Positions 45,006 through 55,077 of a DNA stretch of 64,000 bases are shown piece after piece. A program made the translations under genes and the position numbers. The notes under the pieces were generated by a model. That model made no database searches, was not told where the DNA came from, and saw nothing but the letters and a program-made list of their open reading frames with translations. The DNA comes from ATM1 sp003577165. GTDB lineage: Bacteria; Armatimonadota; Fimbriimonadia; Fimbriimonadales; ATM1. The DNA lies in assembly GCA_030263715.1 (NCBI GenBank), contig SZPM01000012.1:9939-73938 (forward strand), given 5' to 3'. Positions within the stretch are counted from its first letter, which is position 1; every line of letters starts with the position of its first letter.

Positions 45006-45222
45006 GAAGTTCTCCTCCTCACAACCGTAGCGGCCCGAATTAGGCCCGACTCATGGACGAGTTTCGCCCGGCGCGCCGTTCGCGCAACCGAACATGGACC
45101 GGCCTGCCGCACCCAGGTCCCAACCCTCTCCGGGGGTGGGAACCGCAAACCTGGCAAAGTTGACAGGCACGGACGGGCGGGTCCGCCGTCACGTCCCGAA
45201 GGTGCGTCTGCCGGCGGCCGGC

Positions 45223-47751
45223 TCACGGTCTGCTGATCCTTCTCACCCGGAACCAGTCGACGCCCGCCTCGGTGACGGAGTTGTTTGGATCGTCCGAGAT
45301 CGAGAATCGAACCCTGGTTTGCATAGTCGGGACGACGTATGCGCTTACGACGAACTTTCGACGTATCCACGTGTTGAATCCGGTAGCAAATGCAACTCGC
45401 TCGATGAGTCGCCAGGTTGCTCCATCGTCGTTTGAAACCTCAACCGAGAAGTAGTCATCTCCCGCGTCATTCCACAGCCACCTCTCGTACTCGATGATCG
45501 CATTTGCATTGGAGAGGTCAATGCGAGGCGATGTCGCTCGGGTCGGACCACCGTCTACGTCAGCCGCTCCTGGAGGACCACCTGGGGAGCCCAGTCCAGT
45601 GAATAAGCAGAAGGTGCCTACATCCTCACTATCGTCTTCCGGGTTGGCGCTTTGACCGAACTCTGTTGTGCCGATGGGATCGGCGCGAGTCCATTCGCCG
45701 TCTACAGGACTTGTGCTTTCGATGCTCCATCCCGTGTCGGCATCGAACGTGTCCTCAAATGAGAGCGTGATCGACGTGCCTGATACAGTGAAGAGCGGGT
45801 CTGACGGACCTCTCTTCGGATAGGTGTTCCCGCGCCCGTAAGTGTCTTGCGCCTTTACGTAGTACTGGATGGAGGAGCCAGGAGGTGGTACGGGAAGCGA
45901 AGTTCCGAAGACGCCCGGCGACAACTGGATCATGGGCGTTTCCACCCAGTCATCTTGGTTTGTTCGCATCACGAGACGAACGGCCAGTGGATTGAGAATG
46001 CCGGAACCACTCGAAATCCGCATGGTAATCGGAATCCGCGCGCTCGCTGACGGGAGTTGAAGGAACTCTGGCGCGAGTCGCAAGGGCTCGAGCACTACCC
46101 AGTGCAAGTCGGGAGCATCGAGTCCCTTCGCGCCGAAGCCGGACGCGATCTCTCCGTAGTGGGGGGTCCCGTTACTGATGTTTCCGTCGTCATCATCAAG
46201 AGTCAAGACATCGATGGTTATCTCTGGAGTGATCCCGCTTGGCAGGAGCAAGATGCTGTTGATGTACCACTGGCGTACCAGGTCGAGGGCAGTTTCATGT
46301 CCCTCCGATAGGTCAAGGCGATCCAGGGTTAGCCAAAAGGCGCCGCTCAGCACTTGCCCGCACAGATGAACTTCGCCCGAGCACGGATATCGAACGTTGT
46401 TGTAAGCATTTCTCCCGCATCCGGCACCTTGTCCAAGGAAGTCCTCGCCCAGACATGGACTGTCGGCGATGAGCGCTGCGGTCACGTCTGCCATGCCTTC
46501 GTGATAATCGCCAGCGGCCGTCGCGTGTCCTTTGTGGACGATGAAGTGCCCGTACTCGTGGTAGATGATCGTGGAATATGCGGTGTTGGCGCAACCGTTG
46601 CCGGCTCGGTAGAACGCTATTGAGCTTCCGGTGTAGTAGGCGCGGCAGGTGTTGTTCAAGTTAACGTAGGCTGGAAGGGCAATGTCGATTCCTGGGTAGT
46701 TTGGATTCAATTGCTTGGCAAAGTCATGGGCTCGCTCCGTGTGGACGAAGCCATTGACTTGAGCAGTGCCAAACTCTGCGGGTGGCGAGTTGAAGATGAA
46801 GTTTGCGGGGCCCGGCGGAGTAATCGTTTGAGAGAGAACCAGGTTACTGCCGCCACCATTGGTCACGGAGACCCACTTTCCCTTCAGCTCGGCTGTTACG
46901 TTCACCGGGTCCGAGCCACCGTGCAGTATCGTGTAGGAGCCATCGCTGTTAGTGAAGGCGTAGTCGCCGCCGGCGACTGCTACGCGTAAGTCAGACAACG
47001 CAATCTCCAGTGGAGGATTGTTGGGTTGATCCGGTTTGAGACCGGGGGTTGCGAATCCCGTTACGTTTCCGTAGATATTGATTTCACGGACGAGATTTCT
47101 CCACTCGAGAACATTCGCGGTGACGGCGTCGACGAACACTAAGTGGGCGCTGGGCATCGAGGCCAAGCCGTTCTCGGCGTGGAAGCACCAGGCAATCCGT
47201 TCCTCTTCCTCAGATTCCCATAGGACTAACCGTGGGTCGCCGAATCGAAGCACCCATGGCGAATCCAATTGGGCCGCTTGCATGGCACGCGCTGCGGAAA
47301 CGCGTGGACGGTCAGGCACCCGATCGATCGTTCGCACTTGGCTTGACGCGAGAACAACCTCGTTCGACCGGTTTCGCACGAGCAAAACAAGCGAGCCGCG
47401 ATCAACGGGCAATCCCTTTGCCACCTGCCGAAACTGGACGGCCGTGAACTTGCCCGAGAGTAGATCCGTGATCCGTTCGATCTGGAACTCGGAGCGTCCG
47501 GGAGAGAAGATGCTCCCGAACTGGCGGACAAATGACTCAGCGGCCAAGACCGGAGAGTCGCCGGCTCCAAGCGGAACACCCCAGATGCGGCTCAATCGAT
47601 GGCCAAGTCGGTAGACCTTCACACCCGGCCACCGTTCTTCGAGCTGGTGGAGAAGCTCTTGAGATGAGGGCGTCGAAGCCTTGGCAGAGACGAAGTTAGT
47701 CAGGGCAAGCAATAAGATGCCAAGAGCCACAAATGTCTGGCGCAGTATCAC
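45223..47751 (-). CDS. Secreted zinc metalloprotease, copy 2
   Basis: 842 residues, same length as copy 1 with the zinc motif at the same position, H398-E-Y-G-H402, followed by GDYHEGMADVTAAL. The N-terminus is a signal peptide (about 1-24). The propeptide has YRLGHRLSRIWGVPLG and the C-terminal beta-sandwich region ends similarly to copy 1 with IRRKFVVSAYVVP. GTG start with GAGGAG 8 nt upstream. A 217-bp gap separates it from copy 1; I see no gene there. Confidence 0.8.
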   Translation of the reverse strand: MILRQTFVALGILLLALTNFVSAKASTPSSQELLHQLEERWPGVKVYRLGHRLSRIWGVPLGAGDSPVLAAESFVRQFGSIFSPGRSEFQIERITDLLSGKFTAVQFRQVAKGLPVDRGSLVLLVRNRSNEVVLASSQVRTIDRVPDRPRVSAARAMQAAQLDSPWVLRFGDPRLVLWESEEEERIAWCFHAENGLASMPSAHLVFVDAVTANVLEWRNLVREINIYGNVTGFATPGLKPDQPNNPPLEIALSDLRVAVAGGDYAFTNSDGSYTILHGGSDPVNVTAELKGKWVSVTNGGGSNLVLSQTITPPGPANFIFNSPPAEFGTAQVNGFVHTERAHDFAKQLNPNYPGIDIALPAYVNLNNTCRAYYTGSSIAFYRAGNGCANTAYSTIIYHEYGHFIVHKGHATAAGDYHEGMADVTAALIADSPCLGEDFLGQGAGCGRNAYNNVRYPCSGEVHLCGQVLSGAFWLTLDRLDLSEGHETALDLVRQWYINSILLLPSGITPEITIDVLTLDDDDGNISNGTPHYGEIASGFGAKGLDAPDLHWVVLEPLRLAPEFLQLPSASARIPITMRISSGSGILNPLAVRLVMRTNQDDWVETPMIQLSPGVFGTSLPVPPPGSSIQYYVKAQDTYGRGNTYPKRGPSDPLFTVSGTSITLSFEDTFDADTGWSIESTSPVDGEWTRADPIGTTEFGQSANPEDDSEDVGTFCLFTGLGSPGGPPGAADVDGGPTRATSPRIDLSNANAIIEYERWLWNDAGDDYFSVEVSNDDGATWRLIERVAFATGFNTWIRRKFVVSAYVVPTMQTRVRFSISDDPNNSVTEAGVDWFRVRRISRP

Positions 47752-47813
47752 AATCCCACTCCTCGAGGGGTCAATAAGGGCCCCGTGCGCGGCCGCGTTT
47801 GCGGCTGTCCTCG

Positions 47814-48623
47814 CTAGTCTTTTGGAGCCGCACCAACATACAGGATATGCTCGGCCGAACCGAGCAGCGTGGGGTCACCGCAAAACCTGGTATTTATCGC
47901 GGCCCACGCGTCGAAGGAGCGTCCGATCAGGCGGTTCACGTTTTCGCCGAGCACACCGAGCAGACCCTCTGCAGCGTATATGCCCAGTGTTTCAAACCCC
48001 TGCGCCTCCATAAACGGAGCGATTTCCGACGGGAATTCGCAATAGGAGTCGGGGAGAGGTCCTCCACCTTCGGCTGCCCGCAGCACGCCGGTGTCGAGAA
48101 GTTCGCGAACTCGGTCGGGTTGAGCCGACGGGGCAAGGGGCGCGATCTTGGCCATTAGGCGGAGCCATGCGTATCGGCAGAGCCAAGCGGCGATGCAGCA
48201 GCCGCCAGGTCTGAGAACCCGATGCAGTTCCCGTGCGGCGGAGCGGCGTCCCTCCTCGGTGAGGATCCCATAGAACGGGCCGAGTGCGACGGCGAAGTCG
48301 AATTCGTTGTCCGGAAGCTCCGAGAGGTCTTCTGCTGAGAGGTGAAGCACGCGGTGCAGGTGGATCCCCGACCCTTCGGCTTTCGCCTTCGCGAACTCAA
48401 GGGCCGCCGAGGAGAGGTCGGCCAGAGTCACCTCGTAGCCCCGGGCGGCGAGGTCGAGAGCGTATCGGCCGGGGCCGCCGCCGAGATCGAGAACGCGAGC
48501 AGGCGGAGGCGGGGCGAACCGCTCGATCAGGCTGAGGGTGACGGCGAACTCCGTTTTCTGTCGGGTCAGCCGTTCCCACTGCTGCACGACGGTCGCGTCG
48601 TAAAAGGCCTCGACAGGCCGCAT
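47814..48623 (-). CDS. Class I SAM-dependent methyltransferase
   Basis: 269 residues. LDLGGGPGRYALDLAARGYEV is SAM-binding motif I, VTLADLSSAALEFAK is motif II region and FDFAVALGPFYGILTEEGRR the acceptor-side loop. The substrate is unknown, and the family is broad (UbiE-like). It diverges from the alpha/beta hydrolase gene; TAGAAT boxes face both ways in the 60-bp gap. Confidence 0.85.
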   Translation of the reverse strand: MRPVEAFYDATVVQQWERLTRQKTEFAVTLSLIERFAPPPPARVLDLGGGPGRYALDLAARGYEVTLADLSSAALEFAKAKAEGSGIHLHRVLHLSAEDLSELPDNEFDFAVALGPFYGILTEEGRRSAARELHRVLRPGGCCIAAWLCRYAWLRLMAKIAPLAPSAQPDRVRELLDTGVLRAAEGGGPLPDSYCEFPSEIAPFMEAQGFETLGIYAAEGLLGVLGENVNRLIGRSFDAWAAINTRFCGDPTLLGSAEHILYVGAAPKD

Positions 48624-48683
48624 CTTCTCCGCATTCTATTCCCTGGGACGTAGAATGTGGCGTAGGACGACATCGGAGGACTA

Positions 48684-50117
48684 ATGAAAAGAGCCTGGTT
48701 GCAGATCTCTCTCGCCGGAATTGCGTGCGCCGCCTCGGCAGCGATGGCGCAAATCGAAGGGCATTGGCTGGGATCACTGCAGATCGGCAGCCTCAGCCTT
48801 CGCATCGCGCTCGAGGTGACGCGGGCGGCGGACGGTGCGTTCATCACGACGATGGACAGCCTCGATCAGGGCGTGTTCGGAATCAAGGTTGCTAAGACTG
48901 CCTTCGATGCCCCGTCCAGGGCGTTCATATTCGAGGCGCCGAATTTAGCCGCGACGTACGAGGGCATTCTCTCTTCTGACGGTAAGAAGATCTCAGGAAA
49001 GTTCACGCAGGCTGGAGTTGACCGTGAACTCATCTTTGAGAGGCAGACTTCAAAGCCGACGCTGGAACGCCCTCAAACGCCGAAGGGCCCGTTTCCTTAC
49101 AAAGAGGAAGAAGTTTCTTACGAGAACAAATCGGCAGGAATCAAGATTGCGGGCACGCTCTCTTTGCCTGCAGGTGACGGGCCGTTTCCCGCAGTGCTCC
49201 TCCTCACCGGTTCTGGAGCGCAGGATCGGAACGAATCCATCATGGGGCACAAGCCGTTTTGGGTGATCGCAGACTACTTGACGCGCCGCGGAATAGCCGT
49301 GTTGCGCGTGGATGATCGCGGGGTGGGGGGAACCGGCGGAAACCTAATGGAGTCCACGTCCTCAGAATTAGCAGACGACGCTCTCGCGGGAGTCGAGTTT
49401 CTCCGGTCGCGAAGGGAAGTCGACGCAAAGCGGATCGGGTTGATCGGCCACTCGGAGGGAGGAATCATCGGCCCGCTTGCCGCGACGAAGTCCTCCAACA
49501 TCGCCTTCGTCGTCATGCTTGCGGGAACGGGAGTGCCTGGTGAGGAGATTCTGTATATGCAGGGGGGGCTCATCGCAAAGGTAATGGGCGCGACGGATGA
49601 GCAGGTCGCCGAGCAGATCAGCGGTCAGAAGGAGATCTTCGCGATCCTCAAGAGCGAGAAATCCCTCGAGGAAAAGCGCTCAGAGGTCGTGGCCGTTTTG
49701 CGCAAGCGAGTCGAAGCCCTGCCAGAGGAAGAAAGGAAGTCGCTAGGCAACGTGGATGCGTATGTGATGATGCAGACAATGCAGGTGGCGAACAAGTGGT
49801 TCGTCCACTTCGTTTCCTACGACCCTCGCCCGGTCCTCAAGAAACTAAGCGTTCCGGTGTTGGTGCTCAACGGGGAGTTAGACCTTCAAGTCCCAGCCGC
49901 CCAAAATCTTCCCGAGATCCACAGATGCTTGGAGGAAGGAGGAAACTCGGATTACACGATCATCAAATTCGCTGGGCTCAATCATCTGTTCCAGTCGACG
50001 AAGACGGGATCTCCGACGGAATACGGAACGATTACCGAAACGATTTCGCCGCAGGTGCTTGGAGCGATCGGCGATTGGATCGTGAGGAAGTTTGGCGCGC
50101 CGCCGACCGCCAACTGA
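48684..50117 (+). CDS. Secreted alpha/beta hydrolase
   Basis: 477 residues. A signal peptide (about 1-23, ending SAAMA) is followed by a lipocalin-like region (about 24-130) and a hydrolase domain with LLTGSGAQDRNES, DDRGVGGTGGN and the nucleophile S257 in IGHSEGGIIGPL. The final acid/histidine segment is LNGELDLQVPAAQN and GLNHLFQ. The layout matches the hydrolase at 18410-19969, so they are probably distant paralogues. GGAGG precedes the ATG and TAGAAT lies upstream. Confidence 0.85.
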   Translation: MKRAWLQISLAGIACAASAAMAQIEGHWLGSLQIGSLSLRIALEVTRAADGAFITTMDSLDQGVFGIKVAKTAFDAPSRAFIFEAPNLAATYEGILSSDGKKISGKFTQAGVDRELIFERQTSKPTLERPQTPKGPFPYKEEEVSYENKSAGIKIAGTLSLPAGDGPFPAVLLLTGSGAQDRNESIMGHKPFWVIADYLTRRGIAVLRVDDRGVGGTGGNLMESTSSELADDALAGVEFLRSRREVDAKRIGLIGHSEGGIIGPLAATKSSNIAFVVMLAGTGVPGEEILYMQGGLIAKVMGATDEQVAEQISGQKEIFAILKSEKSLEEKRSEVVAVLRKRVEALPEEERKSLGNVDAYVMMQTMQVANKWFVHFVSYDPRPVLKKLSVPVLVLNGELDLQVPAAQNLPEIHRCLEEGGNSDYTIIKFAGLNHLFQSTKTGSPTEYGTITETISPQVLGAIGDWIVRKFGAPPTAN

Positions 50118-50121
50118 ACGT

Positions 50122-52431
50122 CTATTGGCTTGCCGTCTGCCACAAGACAACGGCCAACAGGAAGCCGTCGCGAGGCGCCGCCTTCGCCAGGGCGGATAGA
50201 GCCGGGCTGTTCGCCCGCTCTGCGAGCATGCGAATCGCTTCTGCTTCCTGGCCCTGGTGAAACTTGGTTAGCGCCGTAGTGAAGATGGGGTCGCCCCCCC
50301 TCGCGATCTGCACCAACTCCTTATCGAGCGCCATCGAATCCTGAAGAATGAGGCGATAGAACTCAGCCTCGACTCCGAAGCGCACCGCGGCGCCCAGTAG
50401 GCAACGCCTCCGCGCTGTCACGGTCGTCATCCTGTTGGCAGTCTCAAGGATAAGCGCAGCGTCCTCGTCGTTGCCGACGCGGCCGAGTGCGTAAGCGAAT
50501 TCGGCAGCAGAGTCGTCGACCTCGTTTTGAAGCAAGTTCCTGAGCGTTTGCGTTCCGCCTCGCAGGTTCAACTCTGCGACGGCTTCTGCGGCTGCAATCC
50601 GTACGGAAGGATATGGGTCCTCAAGGTGCTTCACCAAGACCTCCTCGCACATCGCGTTGCCGATCGTTCGAAGGGCTTGGATCGATGCTCGACGAAGTTC
50701 CGCGTCGCCGGGATGGTTTGCAGCTGCGATGAGCGACTCAAGCGCGCGCTCATCTCCAAGTCTTCCCAGCGATCGCGCGCTCGCCCTGCGGAGTGCGGAG
50801 GACGGGTTTTCGAGAAGTTTGATAAGCGCGTCGGCGGCAGCAGGATCTCCGCTCGCACCCAGCGCATCCACCATCTCCTCTTCGACGAGATACGGGTGTG
50901 ACTCGACGAGGTCGATGAGCGCTCCCGCCGCTTCCTTTCCGCCGACGGTCGAAAGCGCGACGGCGGCCTCCCTGCGGACCCGTGGAGAAGGATCCGTCAA
51001 CAGCTTCACCAACTCGGACTCTGCCAAGGTCATTCCTGCCTCGCCGATTCGCTGAATTGCGAGTTGGCGTTCTGCGGCTTCGCCGGACTGAGAGAGTTTC
51101 TTCATCGCCAGCACGCCAGTGGGCCGGACGGAAGCGACCTGTTTGATGAACGTGCGGATCGAGTGCGAGGTCGGATCTACGATTCCGAACAGGAACAGAA
51201 CGGAAACGACACGAAGCAGACTGTTGACAGCGAAGAGGACGGTGTATCCGGTCGGTTCGTCGAACATCCCCTTCGAGAACTCCAGCCACACGCCGGATGC
51301 CATCGGCGCGAGACCGCCAACGACGGCGCCGAGGGCTTGCGTTAAGCCGATTGCCTGCGCGCGATGCTGCGGTTTCGCGACGGCGAGCGTGAAACTAAAC
51401 TGCCCCGACTGAACGCCCGTCCATGCCAGCCCAGCCGCGACGTGTCCCAAGATCAAAACGGTGTAGTTCCAAACGTACGCGCCGGGCGATGTGATGGTCC
51501 ACGCCAAGGGTCCAACCGCGAGAAGCGCTCCAGAGACGAACAGAACGGGCTTGTTGCCGTATTTGTCGGACAGGAATCCCCACATCGGCGCGGATGCGAG
51601 GCTTGCCGCAGCCATGAACGATCCGATGATGGTGAGGTCGATAAGCCTGAGGTCGAGCACTTCCCGTCCGTAGTAGAAGAAGAACGGGCCGCCGATCACT
51701 TGAGCGACGGTGAAAACAACGAGAAAGGTGAACAACCGCCGAAACGGTTTGTGTGAAAACGGCGCGCCTAAGGACCGAAGGCTCTCTGTCATTGTGCCGC
51801 TCGCTACCGAGGTTCTCTCCGTCGAGGGCATCCGAAGGTAGAAGATGAAGCTGATGAGTCCGCAGATGACGCCGACGGCGAAGATGATTGACAGGCCGGC
51901 GTTCGTCATCCCTGAATCGCGCATCGCGTCAGCGAACAGGCTCGTTGGAAATCCGACCGCGGCGCCGACGACGATGCCGAGGGCGAACCTTCGGCTGAAG
52001 TACCAGCCGCGGTGCGACTCCGGTACCAATTGGCTGAGCCATTGGTTATAAGTCGCATTGATCGTGAAGATGGAGACCGCTTGGAGAACGATGCAGGCGA
52101 ACAGGATCTCCAGGCGGGGCCATGAAGGAGGCAAGAGGGGAAGAAAGATGACGGGAATCCAGAAGAGCCGCCACAAAAGCCCACCGACGGCGACGAACGA
52201 CTTGTAGTTCTTCTGCCGCTCTCCAAGAATGCTGCCTGGAATCATGAGGATTCCGAGAATCGCAGGCAGTGCGCTCAACCATGCGCGAATTCGGTCATCG
52301 GACGTCAACTGACGGATGAACTCCTGCAGGAAACTGCCAGCGACGAGAGCTCCGAACACCGTGGCGAACGCCATATCCAGGTTGGCGTTTCGGAGCGCGT
52401 GGTAGCGCTCAAGCCGATTCGGTTCCGCCAT
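50122..52431 (-). CDS. MFS-type transporter fused to HEAT repeats
   Basis: 769 residues. The N-terminal part (about 1-430) has 10-12 membrane helices in MFS style (for example LIFACIVLQAVSIFTINATY and AGLAWTGVQSGQFSF). The C-terminal 330 residues are cytoplasmic HEAT-like repeats (RVRREAAVALSTVG, LRRASARSLGRLGDERAL, VRIAAAEAVAEL). The fusion is unusual; the repeats probably bind a partner protein. Substrate unknown. The 5' end overlaps nothing; TAGGAT sits 11 nt before the ATG on this strand. Confidence 0.85.
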   Translation of the reverse strand: MAEPNRLERYHALRNANLDMAFATVFGALVAGSFLQEFIRQLTSDDRIRAWLSALPAILGILMIPGSILGERQKNYKSFVAVGGLLWRLFWIPVIFLPLLPPSWPRLEILFACIVLQAVSIFTINATYNQWLSQLVPESHRGWYFSRRFALGIVVGAAVGFPTSLFADAMRDSGMTNAGLSIIFAVGVICGLISFIFYLRMPSTERTSVASGTMTESLRSLGAPFSHKPFRRLFTFLVVFTVAQVIGGPFFFYYGREVLDLRLIDLTIIGSFMAAASLASAPMWGFLSDKYGNKPVLFVSGALLAVGPLAWTITSPGAYVWNYTVLILGHVAAGLAWTGVQSGQFSFTLAVAKPQHRAQAIGLTQALGAVVGGLAPMASGVWLEFSKGMFDEPTGYTVLFAVNSLLRVVSVLFLFGIVDPTSHSIRTFIKQVASVRPTGVLAMKKLSQSGEAAERQLAIQRIGEAGMTLAESELVKLLTDPSPRVRREAAVALSTVGGKEAAGALIDLVESHPYLVEEEMVDALGASGDPAAADALIKLLENPSSALRRASARSLGRLGDERALESLIAAANHPGDAELRRASIQALRTIGNAMCEEVLVKHLEDPYPSVRIAAAEAVAELNLRGGTQTLRNLLQNEVDDSAAEFAYALGRVGNDEDAALILETANRMTTVTARRRCLLGAAVRFGVEAEFYRLILQDSMALDKELVQIARGGDPIFTTALTKFHQGQEAEAIRMLAERANSPALSALAKAAPRDGFLLAVVLWQTASQ

Positions 52432-52452
52432 GGTTCGGCCGAATCCTACCTT

Positions 52453-53217
52453 TTAGAATTGGTCAGTCATGAACATCTGCGGAACTTCCGAAAAGCCCTT
52501 GCCCATGAGCACCAAGTCACCCGTTGCACGGGGAGGGACCAGGTCGATTGCCTGGACCATGCTTCGCAGTCCGAAAAACTCCTGCCGGTCGCGGGTTGCC
52601 GAACCTACGTAACTGGGAAGCAGTTCGCGAATGCGAGGAGATTCCATCGCATAGTATCCGTCTCCCACTTTGATTGGCTGTTTGCTCGACCAGGTCCAGT
52701 AGTTCCACCGGCGTTCGTCACGGCGCAGACGAAGAGGGTGTTCTGCCGCCCATCGGTCGTAGACCGCACGCACGAAATTGAACGACGCGGGGGGACAGAC
52801 GACCTCGATCTCAGGATCCCCCATCGGCGCGACCACGACGTCGTCCAGAACCTCGAAGCCAAGGCGAGCATAAATCCTCTCGTCGCGCGCGAAAAGGAGC
52901 GCGCGGCCCTCAGACTGTTCTTGGCAGGCGGCGACGGCGGTCTGAAGAAGATCGCTCGCGAGCCCCTGCCCCCTGAAGTCCTCTCGCGTGCCGACTCCGG
53001 CGATCCCGATTGCCCCCCCGATACCGAAGTGCAGCGGCACCGTCGTCAAGCATGCGAGTATCTCACCGTTTTGAACGGCCGCCCACTTGCTCTTCACGTC
53101 GAAGAAGGGCTCACTTCGGAACACACCTCGCGCCCGCTCGAAGTCGAGCGAGAACACGCTGCACATCAGGCGCAAAAACTCGTCGGCCTCGTCCGGCCGA
53201 ATCGTGCGAAGTTCCAT
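52453..53217 (-). CDS. GNAT-family acetyltransferase (Eis-like)
   Basis: 254 residues. The acetyl-CoA motif is GVGTREDFRGQGLASDLLQT, followed by ARDERIYARLGFEVLDD; the C-terminal half continues like Eis-type enhanced GNATs. Substrate unknown. It starts 4 nt downstream of the YbbR gene end on the same strand, so it is likely the last gene of the cdaA-ybbR-gnat unit. Confidence 0.8.
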   Translation of the reverse strand: MELRTIRPDEADEFLRLMCSVFSLDFERARGVFRSEPFFDVKSKWAAVQNGEILACLTTVPLHFGIGGAIGIAGVGTREDFRGQGLASDLLQTAVAACQEQSEGRALLFARDERIYARLGFEVLDDVVVAPMGDPEIEVVCPPASFNFVRAVYDRWAAEHPLRLRRDERRWNYWTWSSKQPIKVGDGYYAMESPRIRELLPSYVGSATRDRQEFFGLRSMVQAIDLVPPRATGDLVLMGKGFSEVPQMFMTDQF

Positions 53218-53221
53218 TCGT

Positions 53222-54142
53222 TCAGCGGATCCTTTCGACCGTGACGCGAACCCGGACGTTGCGATTGCTCGTGGCGACCCCTTCCGGGAGGTCTACGCGC
53301 GCCTCGAACGTGCGGTCCGCGCGCAGGTTCGATAGGTCGATCGGCTCCGTTTCGACGACGTTGATGGCAGCAAGTTGGGCTGCCGGCCCGCGAACGGTGA
53401 CCTGCGTCGGGTCGACGGTCACGGCTGTGACCCTGTATCCTGGACGAGCGGCCCCGGTCCATATTGGATTCACAAGAACGGTCTTCTCGCTCGGCTTTGG
53501 TTCCAGTTTCGGGCGAAAAGTGACGCGCGCTGGATCGGCAGTAACGGAGACCGGCCGCCCGTCGTCGTCCAGCGCCTCGACCTTGAGGGCGTACGCGCCG
53601 CCAGGCTCCATTGAAGAGAGGTCGACGGTCACGCGTGCGACGTCGACGCTATTGACGCGCGACTCTTGACCGACGACTCGAACGGTCGAAGGCTCGATCG
53701 AGTAAGCGTCGAGCACGTAGTCTGGGTGCACGCGACCGACGTTGAGAAGTACGCGCACTAACCGGCTCGAAACTCGCACGAGTTCCAACTCGACCGTCGA
53801 GGGCTTTGCTACGAAGTCGGCTTCACGTCGTAGGAAGCCCGGCACGTCGAGCATTACAGTAAACGTGTTCTTCCCAGGCTTCGCGCCCTTCACATCCACG
53901 TAGGCTCTTACGACTGCTTCCGAAAGATCGGGGAGTTGCATTGACTTAGCGGTCACCTCGATGCGCACGGACGCGGGGCCCTTCGCGATCTCCAAGTCGT
54001 CTGGGAGGTTTCTCGCTTCGAGGGTGACATTCTCGATCGTCGTGCGAATGAGGGGTTGATCCACCGTCTTGACGAGTTGAAACAGCATGATCGCGATCGC
54101 GATCGCAGCGAGTTTCTGCGGCCAGTTTCTAAACGGCTGCAC
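53222..54142 (-). CDS. YbbR-domain protein (CdaR-like regulator of the diadenylate cyclase)
   Basis: 306 residues. One N-terminal membrane helix (about 10-25, LAAIAIAIMLFQLVKT) precedes three or more YbbR repeats with a V-x-x-R-G-P pattern (VTVRGPAAQLAAINVVET and similar). In Bacillus and relatives CdaR activates CdaA. The start overlaps the cdaA stop by 14 nt, supporting a shared function. Confidence 0.88.
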   Translation of the reverse strand: MQPFRNWPQKLAAIAIAIMLFQLVKTVDQPLIRTTIENVTLEARNLPDDLEIAKGPASVRIEVTAKSMQLPDLSEAVVRAYVDVKGAKPGKNTFTVMLDVPGFLRREADFVAKPSTVELELVRVSSRLVRVLLNVGRVHPDYVLDAYSIEPSTVRVVGQESRVNSVDVARVTVDLSSMEPGGAYALKVEALDDDGRPVSVTADPARVTFRPKLEPKPSEKTVLVNPIWTGAARPGYRVTAVTVDPTQVTVRGPAAQLAAINVVETEPIDLSNLRADRTFEARVDLPEGVATSNRNVRVRVTVERIR

Positions 54143-54992
54143 GTTCGTCTTCCTCGGACTTCATGGATGCTGCGTTGTTTCCGCGTCGCCAGGGCATTGT
54201 CCTCGATCTCGGCGCCGACAGGAGCAACTCGCGGAGCCTGCGTCGAAGTTCCGCTTGACTCAGGCCCTCCTCGACAGTCGAATCCACGCACATGGACAAA
54301 GTCCCTCGTTCTTCGGAAACAACCACCGCGACCGCGTCCGTCGCCTCGGTTACACCGACAGCAGCTCGATGGCGCAAGTGCATGTGGCCGGGCAACCTCG
54401 TTTCGGCAAGAGGCAGTTGACACGCCGCTGCAACGATTCGGTTCCCTCGAATCAGGCTTGCGCCGTCGTGCAGGGGGTTCGTTCCGTGGAACAGGGCCAG
54501 CAACAGGTGTGCTGAGACCTCCGCGTCCACCGTGATTCCGGTCCTTTCGACCTCGGGGAGCGAGCGGCTCCGCTCGATGACGATCAGGGCGCCGGACCTC
54601 GTTTCGGCAAGCCCCCCCGCCGCGTCCGCGATTTCGTCGATCGTCTGAGCGCGGATGGCGGACTCCCCTCCGCGCAGCCGCTCCGGCCAGAACCCAATGC
54701 GGCCGAAGCCCTCGATTGCCGACCGCAGTTCGGGGAGAAGGAGGATGACGAGGGCCACCGGCCCGAGGACGAGAGCCTTGTCGAGCACGTAGTGGAGGGT
54801 TTTCAGGCCGAACTGGTCGCTGAGATACCAAACGAGGAGGTAGATGAATATTCCGCCGATGATCCGCCAAGCCCTGGAGCCACGAACCAGGGCCAGGAGG
54901 CGATAGGCAAGGTACGCCACGATCGCGACGTCAAGGATTTGGACGCCAAGGGGCGGTCCATCCTGGTCGAAAAGCTGCCAAACGTATTGCAC
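54129..54992 (-). CDS. cdaA: Diadenylate cyclase CdaA
   Basis: 287 residues. Two or three N-terminal membrane helices (residues about 12-75) precede the DisA_N domain. The catalytic DGA motif is in NPLHDGASLIRGNRI and the RHR motif in LRHRAAVGVTEATDA. It makes c-di-AMP from two ATP; targets usually include potassium transport and cell wall functions. GTG start with AAGGG nearby; TAGACT lies about 22 nt upstream. It diverges from der. Confidence 0.93.
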   Translation of the reverse strand: MQYVWQLFDQDGPPLGVQILDVAIVAYLAYRLLALVRGSRAWRIIGGIFIYLLVWYLSDQFGLKTLHYVLDKALVLGPVALVILLLPELRSAIEGFGRIGFWPERLRGGESAIRAQTIDEIADAAGGLAETRSGALIVIERSRSLPEVERTGITVDAEVSAHLLLALFHGTNPLHDGASLIRGNRIVAAACQLPLAETRLPGHMHLRHRAAVGVTEATDAVAVVVSEERGTLSMCVDSTVEEGLSQAELRRRLRELLLSAPRSRTMPWRRGNNAASMKSEEDERAAV

Positions 54993-55077
54993 TTGCCCTT
55001 GCTGCGCCGTGGTCTGTTAGTCTACCAACCGGACGCTTCGTCGCTGTCAGCCTCAGGAAGTTTCATAATTGGCTTTG

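Noticed and set aside
45006..45222. c-di-GMP or other riboswitch in the gap between the proteases
   Set aside because: Some GC-rich inverted repeats are visible but no conserved riboswitch core could be matched.
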